NCBI GenBank assembly: GCA_002835675.1 | Contig: PIZR01000001.1 | Coordinates: 784,075 to 848,074 of the forward strand | From: Bacillus sp. BA3 | GTDB taxonomy: Bacteria; Bacillota; Bacilli; Bacillales; DSM-1321 | DNA length: 64,000 nt | Reading direction: 5' to 3' | Shown here: piece after piece, positions 56,601 through 64,000 of the stretch | How the letters are laid out: every line of letters starts with the position of its first letter | How positions within the stretch are numbered: the stretch's first letter is position 1 | The notes under the pieces: generated by a model | Told to the model about the DNA's origin: nothing | What the model saw: the letters and a program-made list of their open reading frames with translations, nothing else | Database searches by the model: none | Made by a program: the position numbers and the translations under genes

Positions 56601-57602
56601 ATGTCGAATAATGAAAAACAACACCTTAATTTACCTTTTACCGGAATCTGTACTTTCGGGAAATATCCCGTATGTCCTGATCTAGACCAGCTAGATGCAG
56701 ATGTAGCTGTCATTGGAGTTCCAAATGATATGGGAACACAATGGAAGTCAGGCGCAAGAATGGGTCCAAGAGGAATTCGTGAAGGCTCTACATTATATAG
56801 TTTCGGGTTAGATGGAGCCTATGATATTGAAAATGATATCATGTATCTTGGCCCGAAATGGAAAGTTGTTGATTGCGGTGATGTAGACATGGTACATGGG
56901 GATATGATGCAATCCCATGATAATACGGAAGAAGCCATTCGAAAAATCGTTTCAAAAGGTGCAATGCCAGTTGTTTTAGGTGGAGATCATTCCATTACAA
57001 TTCCAGTAGGAAAGGGCTTGGATGAACTCGGGCCATTTCATGTGATCCAGATTGATGCGCATTTAGACTGGGCAGATCACCGTTCAGGAATGCGGGTTGG
57101 ACATGGAAGCTGCATCCGCCGCTTATCTGAAATGAATCATGTTCAAAAGATTTTCCAATTGGGCATTCGTGGAATCAGCAGCAGTAAAAAAGAAGATGTT
57201 GATGCTGCCAGAGAATACGGAAGTGTCATCTTGTCTCCCCGCCAAATGAGAAAGATGGGATTTGAACAAGTTCTGGAACTTATTCCAGCAGGTGAAAAAT
57301 ATTATATTACCATGGACATTGATGGCCTCGACCCATCAATCGCCCCTGCGACAGGCACACCTTCTCCTGGAGGCCTGCTTTATGATGAAGTCAACGAATT
57401 ACTCCATGGAATTGCAAAAAGAGGAGAAGTAATCGGTTTTGATATGGTAGAAGTAGCTACACCTTACGATCATACGGGAATAACTGGACAAGTGGCAGCG
57501 CGCCTCTCATTAGACTTGCTTAGTTATGTATTAAAAGAAAAAGAGAAAAACCAGGCTGCAATAAGCGATCATCAAGAGAAGAACTTCATAAAGAAGCATT
57601 AG
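56601..57602 (+). CDS. Agmatinase/guanidinobutyrase family ureohydrolase
   Basis: Binuclear manganese enzyme that releases urea from a guanidino compound. The 333-residue protein has all metal ligands: H130 (GGDHS), D152, H154 and D156 (QIDAHLDWAD), D239 and D241 (TMDIDGLDPS). Length and the FTGICTFGKYPVC N-terminus fit agmatinase or the closely related guanidinobutyrase and guanidinopropionase rather than arginase. With an amine permease and aminoaldehyde dehydrogenases upstream, agmatine to putrescine or 4-guanidinobutyrate to GABA are the best guesses. GGGAGG precedes the ATG, and the promoter is SigL-type. Confidence 0.9.
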   Translation: MSNNEKQHLNLPFTGICTFGKYPVCPDLDQLDADVAVIGVPNDMGTQWKSGARMGPRGIREGSTLYSFGLDGAYDIENDIMYLGPKWKVVDCGDVDMVHGDMMQSHDNTEEAIRKIVSKGAMPVVLGGDHSITIPVGKGLDELGPFHVIQIDAHLDWADHRSGMRVGHGSCIRRLSEMNHVQKIFQLGIRGISSSKKEDVDAAREYGSVILSPRQMRKMGFEQVLELIPAGEKYYITMDIDGLDPSIAPATGTPSPGGLLYDEVNELLHGIAKRGEVIGFDMVEVATPYDHTGITGQVAARLSLDLLSYVLKEKEKNQAAISDHQEKNFIKKH

Positions 57603-57744
57603 TCTGTTAATTTGAAAGCGTTTGCTGATATAAAGTGATTTTCCTCTTAGTTTCCTAAATATGTATAAATATATGCGATATCATAAAAAATACTCATGTA
57701 AATAATTTTCTATTTTGAATATATTGAGTATCTAAAAAAGTATA

Positions 57745-57968
57745 GAGGATGACGATTGTGGGAGAGTGCAATGTAGACAGCCAACGAAGAAGCAAGTTCC
57801 AAAACTTGGAACAAATCTCTCAGGTAAAAGAAACATAATAGGACGCAACTCTGGGGAGCGCGTTTATAAAACGCCACCAAAGGGAAGACTCTTTTTAGCA
57901 TAGAGTTAAACTCTCAGTTAAAAGGACAGAGAAGGGAATGATGCCATTACTCTTTTCTGTCCTTTTTT
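57745..57968 (+). ncRNA. Tandem glycine riboswitch 3, apparently orphan and decaying
   Basis: Same two-aptamer plan as the others: GGGAGAG, CAAATCTCTCAGGTAAAAG, GGACGC, CGCCACCAAAGGG, then CTCTCAG and a terminator (AAAGGACAGAGAAGGG with CTCTTTTCTGTCCTTT and T tract). Two conserved segments are altered: CAACGAAGAAGCAAG instead of CACCGAAGGAGCAAG in aptamer 1, and CTCTCAGTTAAAAGG instead of CTCTCAGGTAAAAGG in aptamer 2. No intact plus-strand gene follows for about 1.26 kb. Confidence 0.9.
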
Positions 57969-58084
57969 GCGTTGTGCGGGAGCCATTCTATTTAGGCTCC
58001 ATTGGTAACGATTTGTATTGTATATATGTTTAACCAAACTTTATTTTCATTGATATCGATTCTCCATAATAGTAGTTACCAACA

Positions 58085-58466
58085 ATGGAACTAAATGTGA
58101 ATAACAGTACGATAATGGCAAGCCAAAATGCCTGCCCAAGATCCTAATATCTTATCAAGTCCATTTTGTGTAAGGATGAAATCATCTGTTTCCTTCGATA
58201 TATACAGGCCTGAAAACAATATGATGTAGGCTGTCGAACTACAAATGACAAGCGTATCGATAAAAAACACCTAGAGACTGATTGAGTCCTTGTTTAAACG
58301 GGATGACTGACATCTGCAGTCGCACCAGCAATAGGGGCACTACCCATCCGGCTTCATTTGAAAATAGACCCTCTTGATTACTTGCAACATAAGCGCCTAG
58401 TGCTCCGCCAGCCACTTCCCTTAATCCAAATGCACTTTCAAAGATTAAAACAAAAACACTCAGTAA
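58085..58466 (-). pseudogene. Frameshifted remnant of an AGCS (sodium:alanine/glycine) symporter
   Basis: On the minus strand the code reads SAFGLREVAGGALGAYV, EGLFSNEAG, then in the next frame MGSAPIAGATADVSHP, then back to KQGLNQSLGVFFIDTLVI, CSSTAYIILFSG and ETDDFILTQNGLDKILGSWA. MGSAPxAxATADVSHP and the GVF-DT-VICS-TAFIILLSG block are diagnostic of the AGCS family. Only the C-terminal half survives, with at least two frameshifts. The family is a known riboswitch target, but this remnant points toward riboswitch 3, not away from it. Confidence 0.75.
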
Positions 58467-58467
58467 C

Positions 58468-58731
58468 TCGGTAACATTTGGAGATCCATATCAAGCTTTA
58501 TATACTATTTTCGAAGGCAATAATGATGCATGGGTACCTTCGCAAGAAGTAGAGGTACCGTATTTGGAAATTGCCGAAACATCTAGATTCGGATCAAATA
58601 TATCTAAAATGGTTAGAAACGTTTTTATTGAGAAAAATGATAACTTTAATTCATTAAATATTATTCAATCTTTTAATCCATATTTTAATATCTATGATAG
58701 CGAAAAAGATTTGATTGAACAGTATATTAGG
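58468..58731 (+). pseudogene. Fragment of a UvrD-like superfamily 1 helicase
   Basis: Plus-strand frame beginning FGDPYQALYTIFEGNNDAW, then VEVPYLEIAETSRFGSN and IIQSFNPYFNIYDSEKDLI. FGDPYQALY corresponds to the GDxxQSIYxFRGA motif of UvrD/Rep helicases, and LxETxRFG to the following Q/R motif. The N-terminal Walker A region is absent, and the frame runs into IS110-like sequence near 58731 and stops at 58809. Some such helicases belong to defence systems, but the piece is too short to say. Confidence 0.55.
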
Positions 58732-58732
58732 T

Positions 58733-58941
58733 ATTGGCTCCAAATCTACTTTATTATACAGCTCGCAGAGATAGCAAGCATCAATCACATCTGTCTTTAC
58801 TTTTCGTAGAGATGAGCTCTTTTCTCGCTATAAAACAAGTGGGTTAATGATAATTAGTAAATCATCTCTTTCCTCGAATTGCTGAACAACTGGTGTATGA
58901 CAATGACTTGTAGAGTCTAATAGGACCGAGGTCAAATTCAT
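58733..58941 (-). pseudogene. IS110 family transposase fragment
   Basis: Minus strand: LTSVLLDSTSHCHTPVVQQF, DDLLIIINPLVL, one stop, then REKSSSLRKVKTDVIDACYL and CELYNKVDLEP. This is the N-terminal DEDD-domain region of IS110 transposases (LESTGHYHxPVV, VINPL, LRKVKTDxIDAxHL). It abuts the helicase fragment, so the element probably landed in that gene. The transposase C-terminal domain and the ends of the element are gone. Confidence 0.75.
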
Positions 58942-59087
58942 GTTAAGTTTTCTATTTCTCCCTTACTTGCAAAAATCCATGATAGTAGTACTAACACCCT
59001 AAATGAATCTTAAACACGCTGCTTCCGCATTCATACCATCTTTTCAATTCTGTGATTAGTGAATTGGGATAGTATATTTTTAAAAAA

Positions 59088-59133
59088 CGAGACAAAACGA
59101 GACAACAATCTCATTTTGTCTCGTTTTGTTTCG
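59088..59133. promoter_or_regulatory. Symmetric phased repeat, candidate AcoR enhancer site
   Basis: CGAGACA occurs at 59088 and 59098, and its inverse TGTCTCG at 59117 and (one change) TGTTTCG at 59127. Direct copies are 10 bases apart, that is, one helical turn, and the whole is a dyad centred near 59110, about 90 bases upstream of the start predicted from the SigL promoter. It could alternatively act as a terminator hairpin, but its T tail is poor. Confidence 0.55.
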
Positions 59134-59173
59134 ACTGAAAATAGATAAAGTCCCAATTTTACCGCCCCACATT

Positions 59174-59190
59174 TTGGCACGGCAATTGCA
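59174..59190 (+). promoter_or_regulatory. SigL (sigma-54) promoter of acoABCL
   Basis: TTGGCAC-GGCAA-TTGCA is an exact match to the -24/-12 consensus. Start of transcription is expected near 59201, 32 bases before the acoA ATG. The B. subtilis acoABCL operon is likewise SigL- and AcoR-dependent. Confidence 0.93.
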
Positions 59191-59232
59191 ATATATTAAA
59201 TTGACTCATTATTAATGATTGGGGGCTGAAAA

Positions 59233-60225
59233 ATGGAAACGGTTCAATCGAATGAAATAAAGTTATCTCAGGACAAGGCTTATTGGATGTACAAAAAAAT
59301 GCTGGAAATCAGAAAATTTGAAGACCAGGTTCATGAATCTTTTGCAAAGGGGATATTGCCAGGGTTTGTCCATTTGTATGCTGGGGAAGAAGCGGTAGCT
59401 GTCGGAGTATGTGCTCACCTATCAGAAAAGGACAGCATTACAAGCACTCACAGGGGGCATGGTCATTGTATAGCAAAAGAATGTGATCTTAACGGGATGA
59501 TGGCTGAAATCTATGGGAAAGTGACAGGGCTTTGCAAGGGGAAAGGCGGTTCCATGCATATTGCCGATTTGGATAAAGGGATGTTAGGCGCGAACGGGAT
59601 AGTCGGTGGTGGCTTTCCGCTCGCATGCGGTGCAGCATTAACTGCCAAATATAAAAAGACCGATCATGTTAGTGTTTGTTTTTTTGGTGATGGTGCCAAC
59701 AATCATGGAACATTCCATGAAGGGATAAATCTGGCGGCAATCTGGAAGCTGCCCGTTATATTCATCGCTGAAAATAATGGGTATGGGGAAGCCACGCCTT
59801 TCAACTATGCTTCAAGCTGTAAAACGATAGCCGATCGGGCGATAAGCTACAATATCCCGGGTGTCCGGGTGGATGGGAAAGATGTATTGGCTGTGTATAA
59901 GGCTGCTGAAGAAGCCGTTCAGAGAGCTCGCAGGGGAGAAGGCCCATCATTGATCGAATGTGTTACTTATCGTAATTATGGCCACTTCGAGGGAGATGCA
60001 CAGAAGTATAAAAAAGAACAAGACAAAAAAGAGCATAAACAAGAGAAAGAGGCGATTGCCCTATTTAGGAATTACTTGCTGAATCAGAATCTGCTGGCGG
60101 AAAAAGAACTGATTTCTCTTGAGAATGCCGTTGAGGAATCTATTAAACAAGCAGTCAAGTTCAGTGAAGATAGCCCGTATCCAGAGGCATCCGATTTATT
60201 AAAAGATGTTTATGTATCCTATTAA
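59233..60225 (+). CDS. acoA: Acetoin dehydrogenase E1 component, alpha subunit
   Basis: Thiamine-diphosphate-dependent subunit that cleaves acetoin to acetaldehyde and an acetyl group passed to E2. The 330-residue protein has the TPP motif GDGANNHGTFHEGIN with AENNGYGEATPF, and GFVHLYAGEEAVAVG and HRGHGHCIAK in the active site. GGGGG precedes the ATG. First of four genes in the usual order acoA-B-C-L, directly behind a SigL promoter, which favours acetoin over branched-chain or pyruvate substrates. acoR is not seen; it may lie beyond the window end. Confidence 0.93.
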   Translation: METVQSNEIKLSQDKAYWMYKKMLEIRKFEDQVHESFAKGILPGFVHLYAGEEAVAVGVCAHLSEKDSITSTHRGHGHCIAKECDLNGMMAEIYGKVTGLCKGKGGSMHIADLDKGMLGANGIVGGGFPLACGAALTAKYKKTDHVSVCFFGDGANNHGTFHEGINLAAIWKLPVIFIAENNGYGEATPFNYASSCKTIADRAISYNIPGVRVDGKDVLAVYKAAEEAVQRARRGEGPSLIECVTYRNYGHFEGDAQKYKKEQDKKEHKQEKEAIALFRNYLLNQNLLAEKELISLENAVEESIKQAVKFSEDSPYPEASDLLKDVYVSY

Positions 60226-60246
60226 ACTATAAAAGGAGGAATTGAG

Positions 60247-61281
60247 ATGAGTAGAAAAATCAGTATGTCACAAGCAATAAATGAAGCAATGGCCATGGCA
60301 ATGAGAAAAGATGAAAATGTCATCCTTATGGGAGAAGATGTAGCCGGCGGTGCAGAAGTTGATCATTTGCAGGATGACGAAGCATGGGGTGGTGTCTTAG
60401 GTGTCACAAAAGGATTGGTTCAAGAGTTTGGCCGGGATAGAATTCTTGATACACCTATTGCGGAAGCAGGATATATGGGAGCGGCAATGGCAGCAGCTTC
60501 GACAGGCTTGCGACCGATTGCCGAGTTAATGTTCAACGATTTCATTGGCAGCTGTTTGGATGAAGTATTGAATCAAGGTGCGAAGTTCCGCTATATGTTT
60601 GGCGGTAAAGCACAGGTTCCCGTGACGATCCGTACGATGCATGGTGCAGGGTTCAGGGCTGCAGCTCAGCATTCACAAAGTCTCTATGCCTTGTTCACTA
60701 GCATTCCAGGATTGAAGGTCGTCGTTCCCTCTTCCCCCTATGACGCAAAAGGGCTCTTACTTTCAGCCATTGAAGATAATGACCCTGTCATCTTTTTTGA
60801 AGATAAAACGCTATACAACATGGTAGGGGAGGTTCCGGAAGGCTACTATACAATCCCAATCGGCAAAGCTGAAATTAAAAGGAAAGGCTCGGATTTGACG
60901 GTCGTTGCCATCGGTAAACAAGTTCACACCGCGATGGAGGCTGCTGAAAAACTCACAGCGAAAGGCATTGAAGTTGAGATTGTTGACCCGCGGAGCTTGT
61001 CACCACTGGATGAAGAATCGATTCTCTCCTCTGTGGCAAAAACAAATCGTTTGATCGTGATCGATGAAGCGAACCCAAGATGCAGCGTCGCAACGGATAT
61101 TGCCGCACTGGTGGCTGATAAGGGATTTGACACGCTCGATGCGCCAATTAAGAGGATTACGGCACCACATACACCTGTACCTTTTTCTCCACCGCTTGAA
61201 GATATTTACCTTCCTACATCAGAAAAAGTGATACAAGTCGTTTCAGAATTATTGGGGGAGCCTTCCATCCTAGGGGTGTAA
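60247..61281 (+). CDS. acoB: Acetoin dehydrogenase E1 component, beta subunit
   Basis: A 344-residue partner of AcoA in the E1 heterotetramer. Typical marks are INEAMAMAMRKDENVILMGEDV, DTPIAEAGYMGAAMAAA, EDKTLYN and IDPRSLSPLD-like text (VDPRSLSPLDEES). AAAGGAGG lies upstream of the ATG, 21 bases after the acoA stop. Confidence 0.94.
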   Translation: MSRKISMSQAINEAMAMAMRKDENVILMGEDVAGGAEVDHLQDDEAWGGVLGVTKGLVQEFGRDRILDTPIAEAGYMGAAMAAASTGLRPIAELMFNDFIGSCLDEVLNQGAKFRYMFGGKAQVPVTIRTMHGAGFRAAAQHSQSLYALFTSIPGLKVVVPSSPYDAKGLLLSAIEDNDPVIFFEDKTLYNMVGEVPEGYYTIPIGKAEIKRKGSDLTVVAIGKQVHTAMEAAEKLTAKGIEVEIVDPRSLSPLDEESILSSVAKTNRLIVIDEANPRCSVATDIAALVADKGFDTLDAPIKRITAPHTPVPFSPPLEDIYLPTSEKVIQVVSELLGEPSILGV

Positions 61282-61384
61282 ATAAATCCATATGATGCAT
61301 GCTCCAGCTTTTATAGAACTGAAAAAGTTGGAGCAACAAAACCAATGATGGACAAACAAACCATTCTGAAGGGAGAAATAAGAT

Positions 61385-62608
61385 ATGGCTGTCGAAGTGG
61401 TAATGCCGAAATTGGGCATGGCAATGAAAGAAGGTACTGTTTCATTATGGAGTAAGGCTGTTGGGGATGCAGTCGAAAAAGGTGAAGCAATAGCCAGCAT
61501 CAATTCAGAGAAAATAGAAATGGAAATTGAATCTCCAGCTGAAGGTACGATTTTGAATATAGCTGTTCAAGAAGGACAAGGAGTACCTCCAGGAACCGTT
61601 ATCTGTCATATTGGAAATCCGAATGAAAAAATAAAGATCGATGAACCTGTTGCTGAAGAAACACAGTCGAAAATTGCTGTACAAGAAAAGCCGAAAACAA
61701 TAGAGTCACCCATTTTGCCAATGGGAGATCGATTGATGATCACCCCGGTTGCACGAAAAATGGCACAGGCAGCGAATCTTGACATCGAGACGATACAAGG
61801 TACCGGGCCAGGCGGAAGAATCACAAAAGAAGATGTACAGAAAGTAATCGAGAAAAGGGATTTGATGCCGGTAAATACAGAAAAAAGCATAGTTCCCCCA
61901 CCCCAACCTACTTTAGAGAGACCGCAGCAGATTCCTGTGACCGGAATGAGGAACATCATCGCTAAACGTATGAAGGAGAGCTTGCAAAGCAGTGCCCAAT
62001 TAACTATAACGATGAAAGCTGATGTCACTGATCTGGTCATTTTGCAAAAACAGGCTGCTGAAACACTGCAAAAACATGAATCAACTAAATTGACTATAAC
62101 GGACTTTGTTGCGAAGGCTGTCGTACTTTCACTTAAAGAGCATCCTAAAATGAATAGTGCTTATATTGAAGATAACATCATTTTGTATGAGCATATCCAT
62201 CTTGGATTAGCGGTGGCCTTGGAGAATGGACTTGTTGTTCCCGTCATAAAAAATGCCGAAAATTATACCTTAAGACAGTTATCGAATAAGGGGAAGGAAT
62301 TGGCGCGATGTGCACGTGACTCTCAATTGCCTATTGAAGACATGCAAGGGTCCACTTTTACTATCAGTAACCTCGGGGCATATGGAGTTGAGCACTTCAC
62401 ACCTATTCTCAATACACCGGAAACGGGGATACTCGGAATTGGCTCTGCTTACGATACCCCGCTTTATATTGGCGAAGATTTGGAGAAGAGAACGATCCTG
62501 CCACTCAGTTTAACTTTTGATCACCGTGTACTCGACGGGGCACCCGCGGCTGCCTTTTTACAAACACTAAAACGGTATTTAGAAGAGCCGATCACCGTGA
62601 TTTTATAG
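61385..62608 (+). CDS. acoC: Acetoin dehydrogenase E2 component (dihydrolipoamide acetyltransferase)
   Basis: A 407-residue core of the complex, transferring the acetyl group to CoA. Order: lipoyl domain (1-78, lipoyl K43 in NSEKIEMEIE), a linker, the E1/E3-binding domain (about 120-157: ARKMAQAANLDIETIQGTGP, GGRITKEDV), then the catalytic domain with H380 in FDHRVLDGAPAAAFL. Its lipoyl lysine depends on lipoate assembly, giving a link to the lipA gene at 42.7 kb. GAAGGGAG precedes the ATG. Confidence 0.94.
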   Translation: MAVEVVMPKLGMAMKEGTVSLWSKAVGDAVEKGEAIASINSEKIEMEIESPAEGTILNIAVQEGQGVPPGTVICHIGNPNEKIKIDEPVAEETQSKIAVQEKPKTIESPILPMGDRLMITPVARKMAQAANLDIETIQGTGPGGRITKEDVQKVIEKRDLMPVNTEKSIVPPPQPTLERPQQIPVTGMRNIIAKRMKESLQSSAQLTITMKADVTDLVILQKQAAETLQKHESTKLTITDFVAKAVVLSLKEHPKMNSAYIEDNIILYEHIHLGLAVALENGLVVPVIKNAENYTLRQLSNKGKELARCARDSQLPIEDMQGSTFTISNLGAYGVEHFTPILNTPETGILGIGSAYDTPLYIGEDLEKRTILPLSLTFDHRVLDGAPAAAFLQTLKRYLEEPITVIL

Positions 62609-62624
62609 AAAAGGAGTGAAACTC

Positions 62625-64000
62625 TTGAATCGTATAGCAATTATAGGCGGAGGTCCTGCAGGGTATGTAGCGGCAATCACTGCTGCCCAGCAGGATAACG
62701 AAGTCATATTGGTAGTGGATGGACCATTGGGGGGCACCTGTTTAAATGAAGGCTGCATGCCAACGAAGTCATTATTGAAAAGTGCCGATACGTATGACTT
62801 GGTGAAAAATGCCGGGCAAATGGGAATTCGCCTTCCCTCCAATTCGATTGAAGTCGATTGGGATACCGTACAGGAACGAAAGAGAGAGGTCATATCTAAA
62901 CTAGTGAACGGCATTCGATATTTAATGAGTAAGAATAAAATAAAAGTCATTCAGGGAAGGGCTTCCATCCTTTCAAGTAATCGACTGCTGATCGAGAACG
63001 GAAATAAAAATGAAGTAATCGAGGCAAGTAAGATCATCATTTCAACGGGGTCAGAACCGATTCCACTACCTTTTGCGCCGTTTGATGGTGAATGGATCAT
63101 CCACAGCGGCCATGCCATGTCACTTCCTGCCATTCCCGATTCGCTGATAATTGTCGGAGGCGGTGTCATTGGATGTGAATTTGCCAGTATTTATAGCAGG
63201 ATGGGCACCAAGGTCACCGTTATCGAAATGGGGGAAAAGCTGCTTCCAGGGGAAGATGATGATATCACAAGGATTCTGCATGACGAATTGAAAAAACAAG
63301 GCGTTACAGTCCATACCTCCACATCTGTCAAAAACATCAATGCAACCAGTAAGACGGTATATTTAGAGAATAGCGATGGCAAATTGGATGAAATGCATGC
63401 TGATTACGTACTCATATCAATAGGGAGAAAACCAAGAGTGAACGGAATGGGCTTAGAGGGAAACGATATTGATTTTTCCCGACTTGGCATCTCGGTGGAT
63501 GATCGAATGCAAACAAGCAATCCATCGATTTATGCCTGTGGTGATGTGATAGGGGGCATACAACTTGCCCATGTAGCTTTTCATGAAGGACGGGTGGCGG
63601 CTCTGAATGCCTGCGGTCAATTTGCACAAGTGAATTACCGGGCAATTCCTCGCTGCATTTATACCTCCCCGGAGATTGCCAGTGTAGGCTTGACCGAAAA
63701 AGAAGCGCGTAATAAATATGGAGAGATTAAGGTTGGTGAATTCGCTTTTTCGGCAAACGGGAAAGCGGTCCTTTCCAATAAACCGGTAGGAAAGGTCAAA
63801 GTCCTTGTGAACCCACAATATAATGAAATTTTAGGTTTTTCCATTGTTGGTCAGCATGCAACAGAATTGATTGGTCAAGGAACGGTCATGCTGCATGCAG
63901 AAATAACGGCAGATATGATAGAAGATTTAGTAGCAGGACATCCAACCTTGTCGGAATCCATACATGAAGCTCTTTTAAATGTTGTAGGTCAAGCTGTGCA
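62625..64000 (+). CDS. acoL: Acetoin dehydrogenase E3 component (dihydrolipoyl dehydrogenase), 3' end beyond window
   Basis: FAD enzyme regenerating the oxidised lipoyl group of AcoC. It reads MNRIAIIGGGPAGYVAAITA, the redox disulfide GGTCLNEGCMPTKS, VGGGVIGCEFASIYSRMGT, CGDVIGGIQLAHVAF and, near the end, AGHPTLSESIHEAL with the catalytic His/Glu. The start is TTG at 62625, with AAGGAG 8 bases ahead and 16 bases after acoC. 458 codons are visible and the family is about 460 long, so only a few residues are missing. A second E3 exists at 44078. Confidence 0.93.
   Translation, partial: MNRIAIIGGGPAGYVAAITAAQQDNEVILVVDGPLGGTCLNEGCMPTKSLLKSADTYDLVKNAGQMGIRLPSNSIEVDWDTVQERKREVISKLVNGIRYLMSKNKIKVIQGRASILSSNRLLIENGNKNEVIEASKIIISTGSEPIPLPFAPFDGEWIIHSGHAMSLPAIPDSLIIVGGGVIGCEFASIYSRMGTKVTVIEMGEKLLPGEDDDITRILHDELKKQGVTVHTSTSVKNINATSKTVYLENSDGKLDEMHADYVLISIGRKPRVNGMGLEGNDIDFSRLGISVDDRMQTSNPSIYACGDVIGGIQLAHVAFHEGRVAALNACGQFAQVNYRAIPRCIYTSPEIASVGLTEKEARNKYGEIKVGEFAFSANGKAVLSNKPVGKVKVLVNPQYNEILGFSIVGQHATELIGQGTVMLHAEITADMIEDLVAGHPTLSESIHEALLNVVGQAV

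Larger units (their letters stand above)
57969..59087. other. Graveyard region between riboswitch 3 and the aco operon
   Basis: About 1.1 kb without an intact gene. It contains the AGCS, helicase and IS110 remnants listed separately. A GGAGCC/GGCTCC hairpin at about 57979-58001 lies just after the riboswitch terminator. From 58942 to 59087 I see nothing recognisable. Confidence 0.6.

Noticed and set aside
57613..57630. Possible cre site (TGAAAGCGTTTGCT) after the agmatinase gene, and a similar one near 51737
   Set aside because: Each differs from the CcpA consensus at two positions that matter.
1..64000. CRISPR arrays, tRNA or rRNA genes, prophage modules
   Set aside because: No regularly spaced direct repeats, cloverleaf sequences, rRNA signatures or phage structural genes were noticed on reading; a dedicated scan was not possible.

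Overview
The window looks like a chromosomal segment of a low-GC, spore-forming Bacillaceae (Bacillus/Peribacillus type). The reasons are strong AGGAGG/GGGGG ribosome binding sites with many TTG and GTG starts, intrinsic terminators, Bacillus gene families (YkfB/YkfC, spore diadenylate cyclase CdaS, KinB-like kinase, YdbM-like acyl-CoA dehydrogenase, AcoABCL), glycine riboswitches, catabolite-responsive (cre) elements and SigL-type -24/-12 promoters. The genus is an inference. No rRNA, tRNA, CRISPR array or prophage was seen.

Layout. 0-4 kb: a DUF3870 gene, then a putative murein-peptide scavenging operon (DUF819 membrane protein, L-Ala-D/L-Glu epimerase, NlpC/P60 endopeptidase). 4-10 kb: an S9 peptidase, a membrane diguanylate cyclase, a truncated methyltransferase, an FGE-like protein and a DUF2935 protein. 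10-13.5 kb: a GntR/FCD regulator with a palindromic operator in front of three tandem short-chain dehydrogenases. 13.5-27 kb: a patchwork of small genes (lysozyme-like, DUF402, three VOC proteins, DinB, ferredoxin, CdaS, methionine aminopeptidase, PadR plus a DUF697 GTPase, acyl-CoA dehydrogenase, cell-wall hydrolase) with three broken genes. 27-32.4 kb: a KinB-like kinase, acetoacetate-CoA ligase, and an autoregulated TetR/monooxygenase/FMN-reductase operon. 32.4-34 kb: decayed sequence.

34-49 kb is the centrepiece, a glycine/one-carbon block. A tandem glycine riboswitch precedes an APC permease. A second one, behind a canonical promoter with a perfect cre match, precedes glyA-gcvT-gcvH-gcvPA-gcvPB-lipA-hesB-like-lpdA-purU, followed by sdaAB-sdaAA. 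Together these genes can import glycine, cleave it to CO2, NH3 and methylene-THF, make and maintain the lipoyl cofactor, drain C1 units as formate (PurU), make serine (GlyA) and deaminate it to pyruvate (SdaAB/SdaAA).

49-57.6 kb is a probable amine/polyamine catabolic block: a divergent MerR regulator with a 19-bp-spacer promoter, a PuuP-like permease, two roughly 91% identical GbsA-like aldehyde dehydrogenases flanking an iron alcohol dehydrogenase, and an agmatinase-family ureohydrolase with a SigL-type promoter. A third glycine riboswitch (57.7 kb) has no target left: it faces a graveyard holding a frameshifted AGCS symporter, a helicase fragment and an IS110 transposase fragment. 59-64 kb is the acetoin dehydrogenase operon acoABCL (acoL runs off the end), with a textbook -24/-12 promoter and a symmetric, 10-bp-phased repeat about 90 bp upstream of the predicted start, a good candidate AcoR enhancer site.
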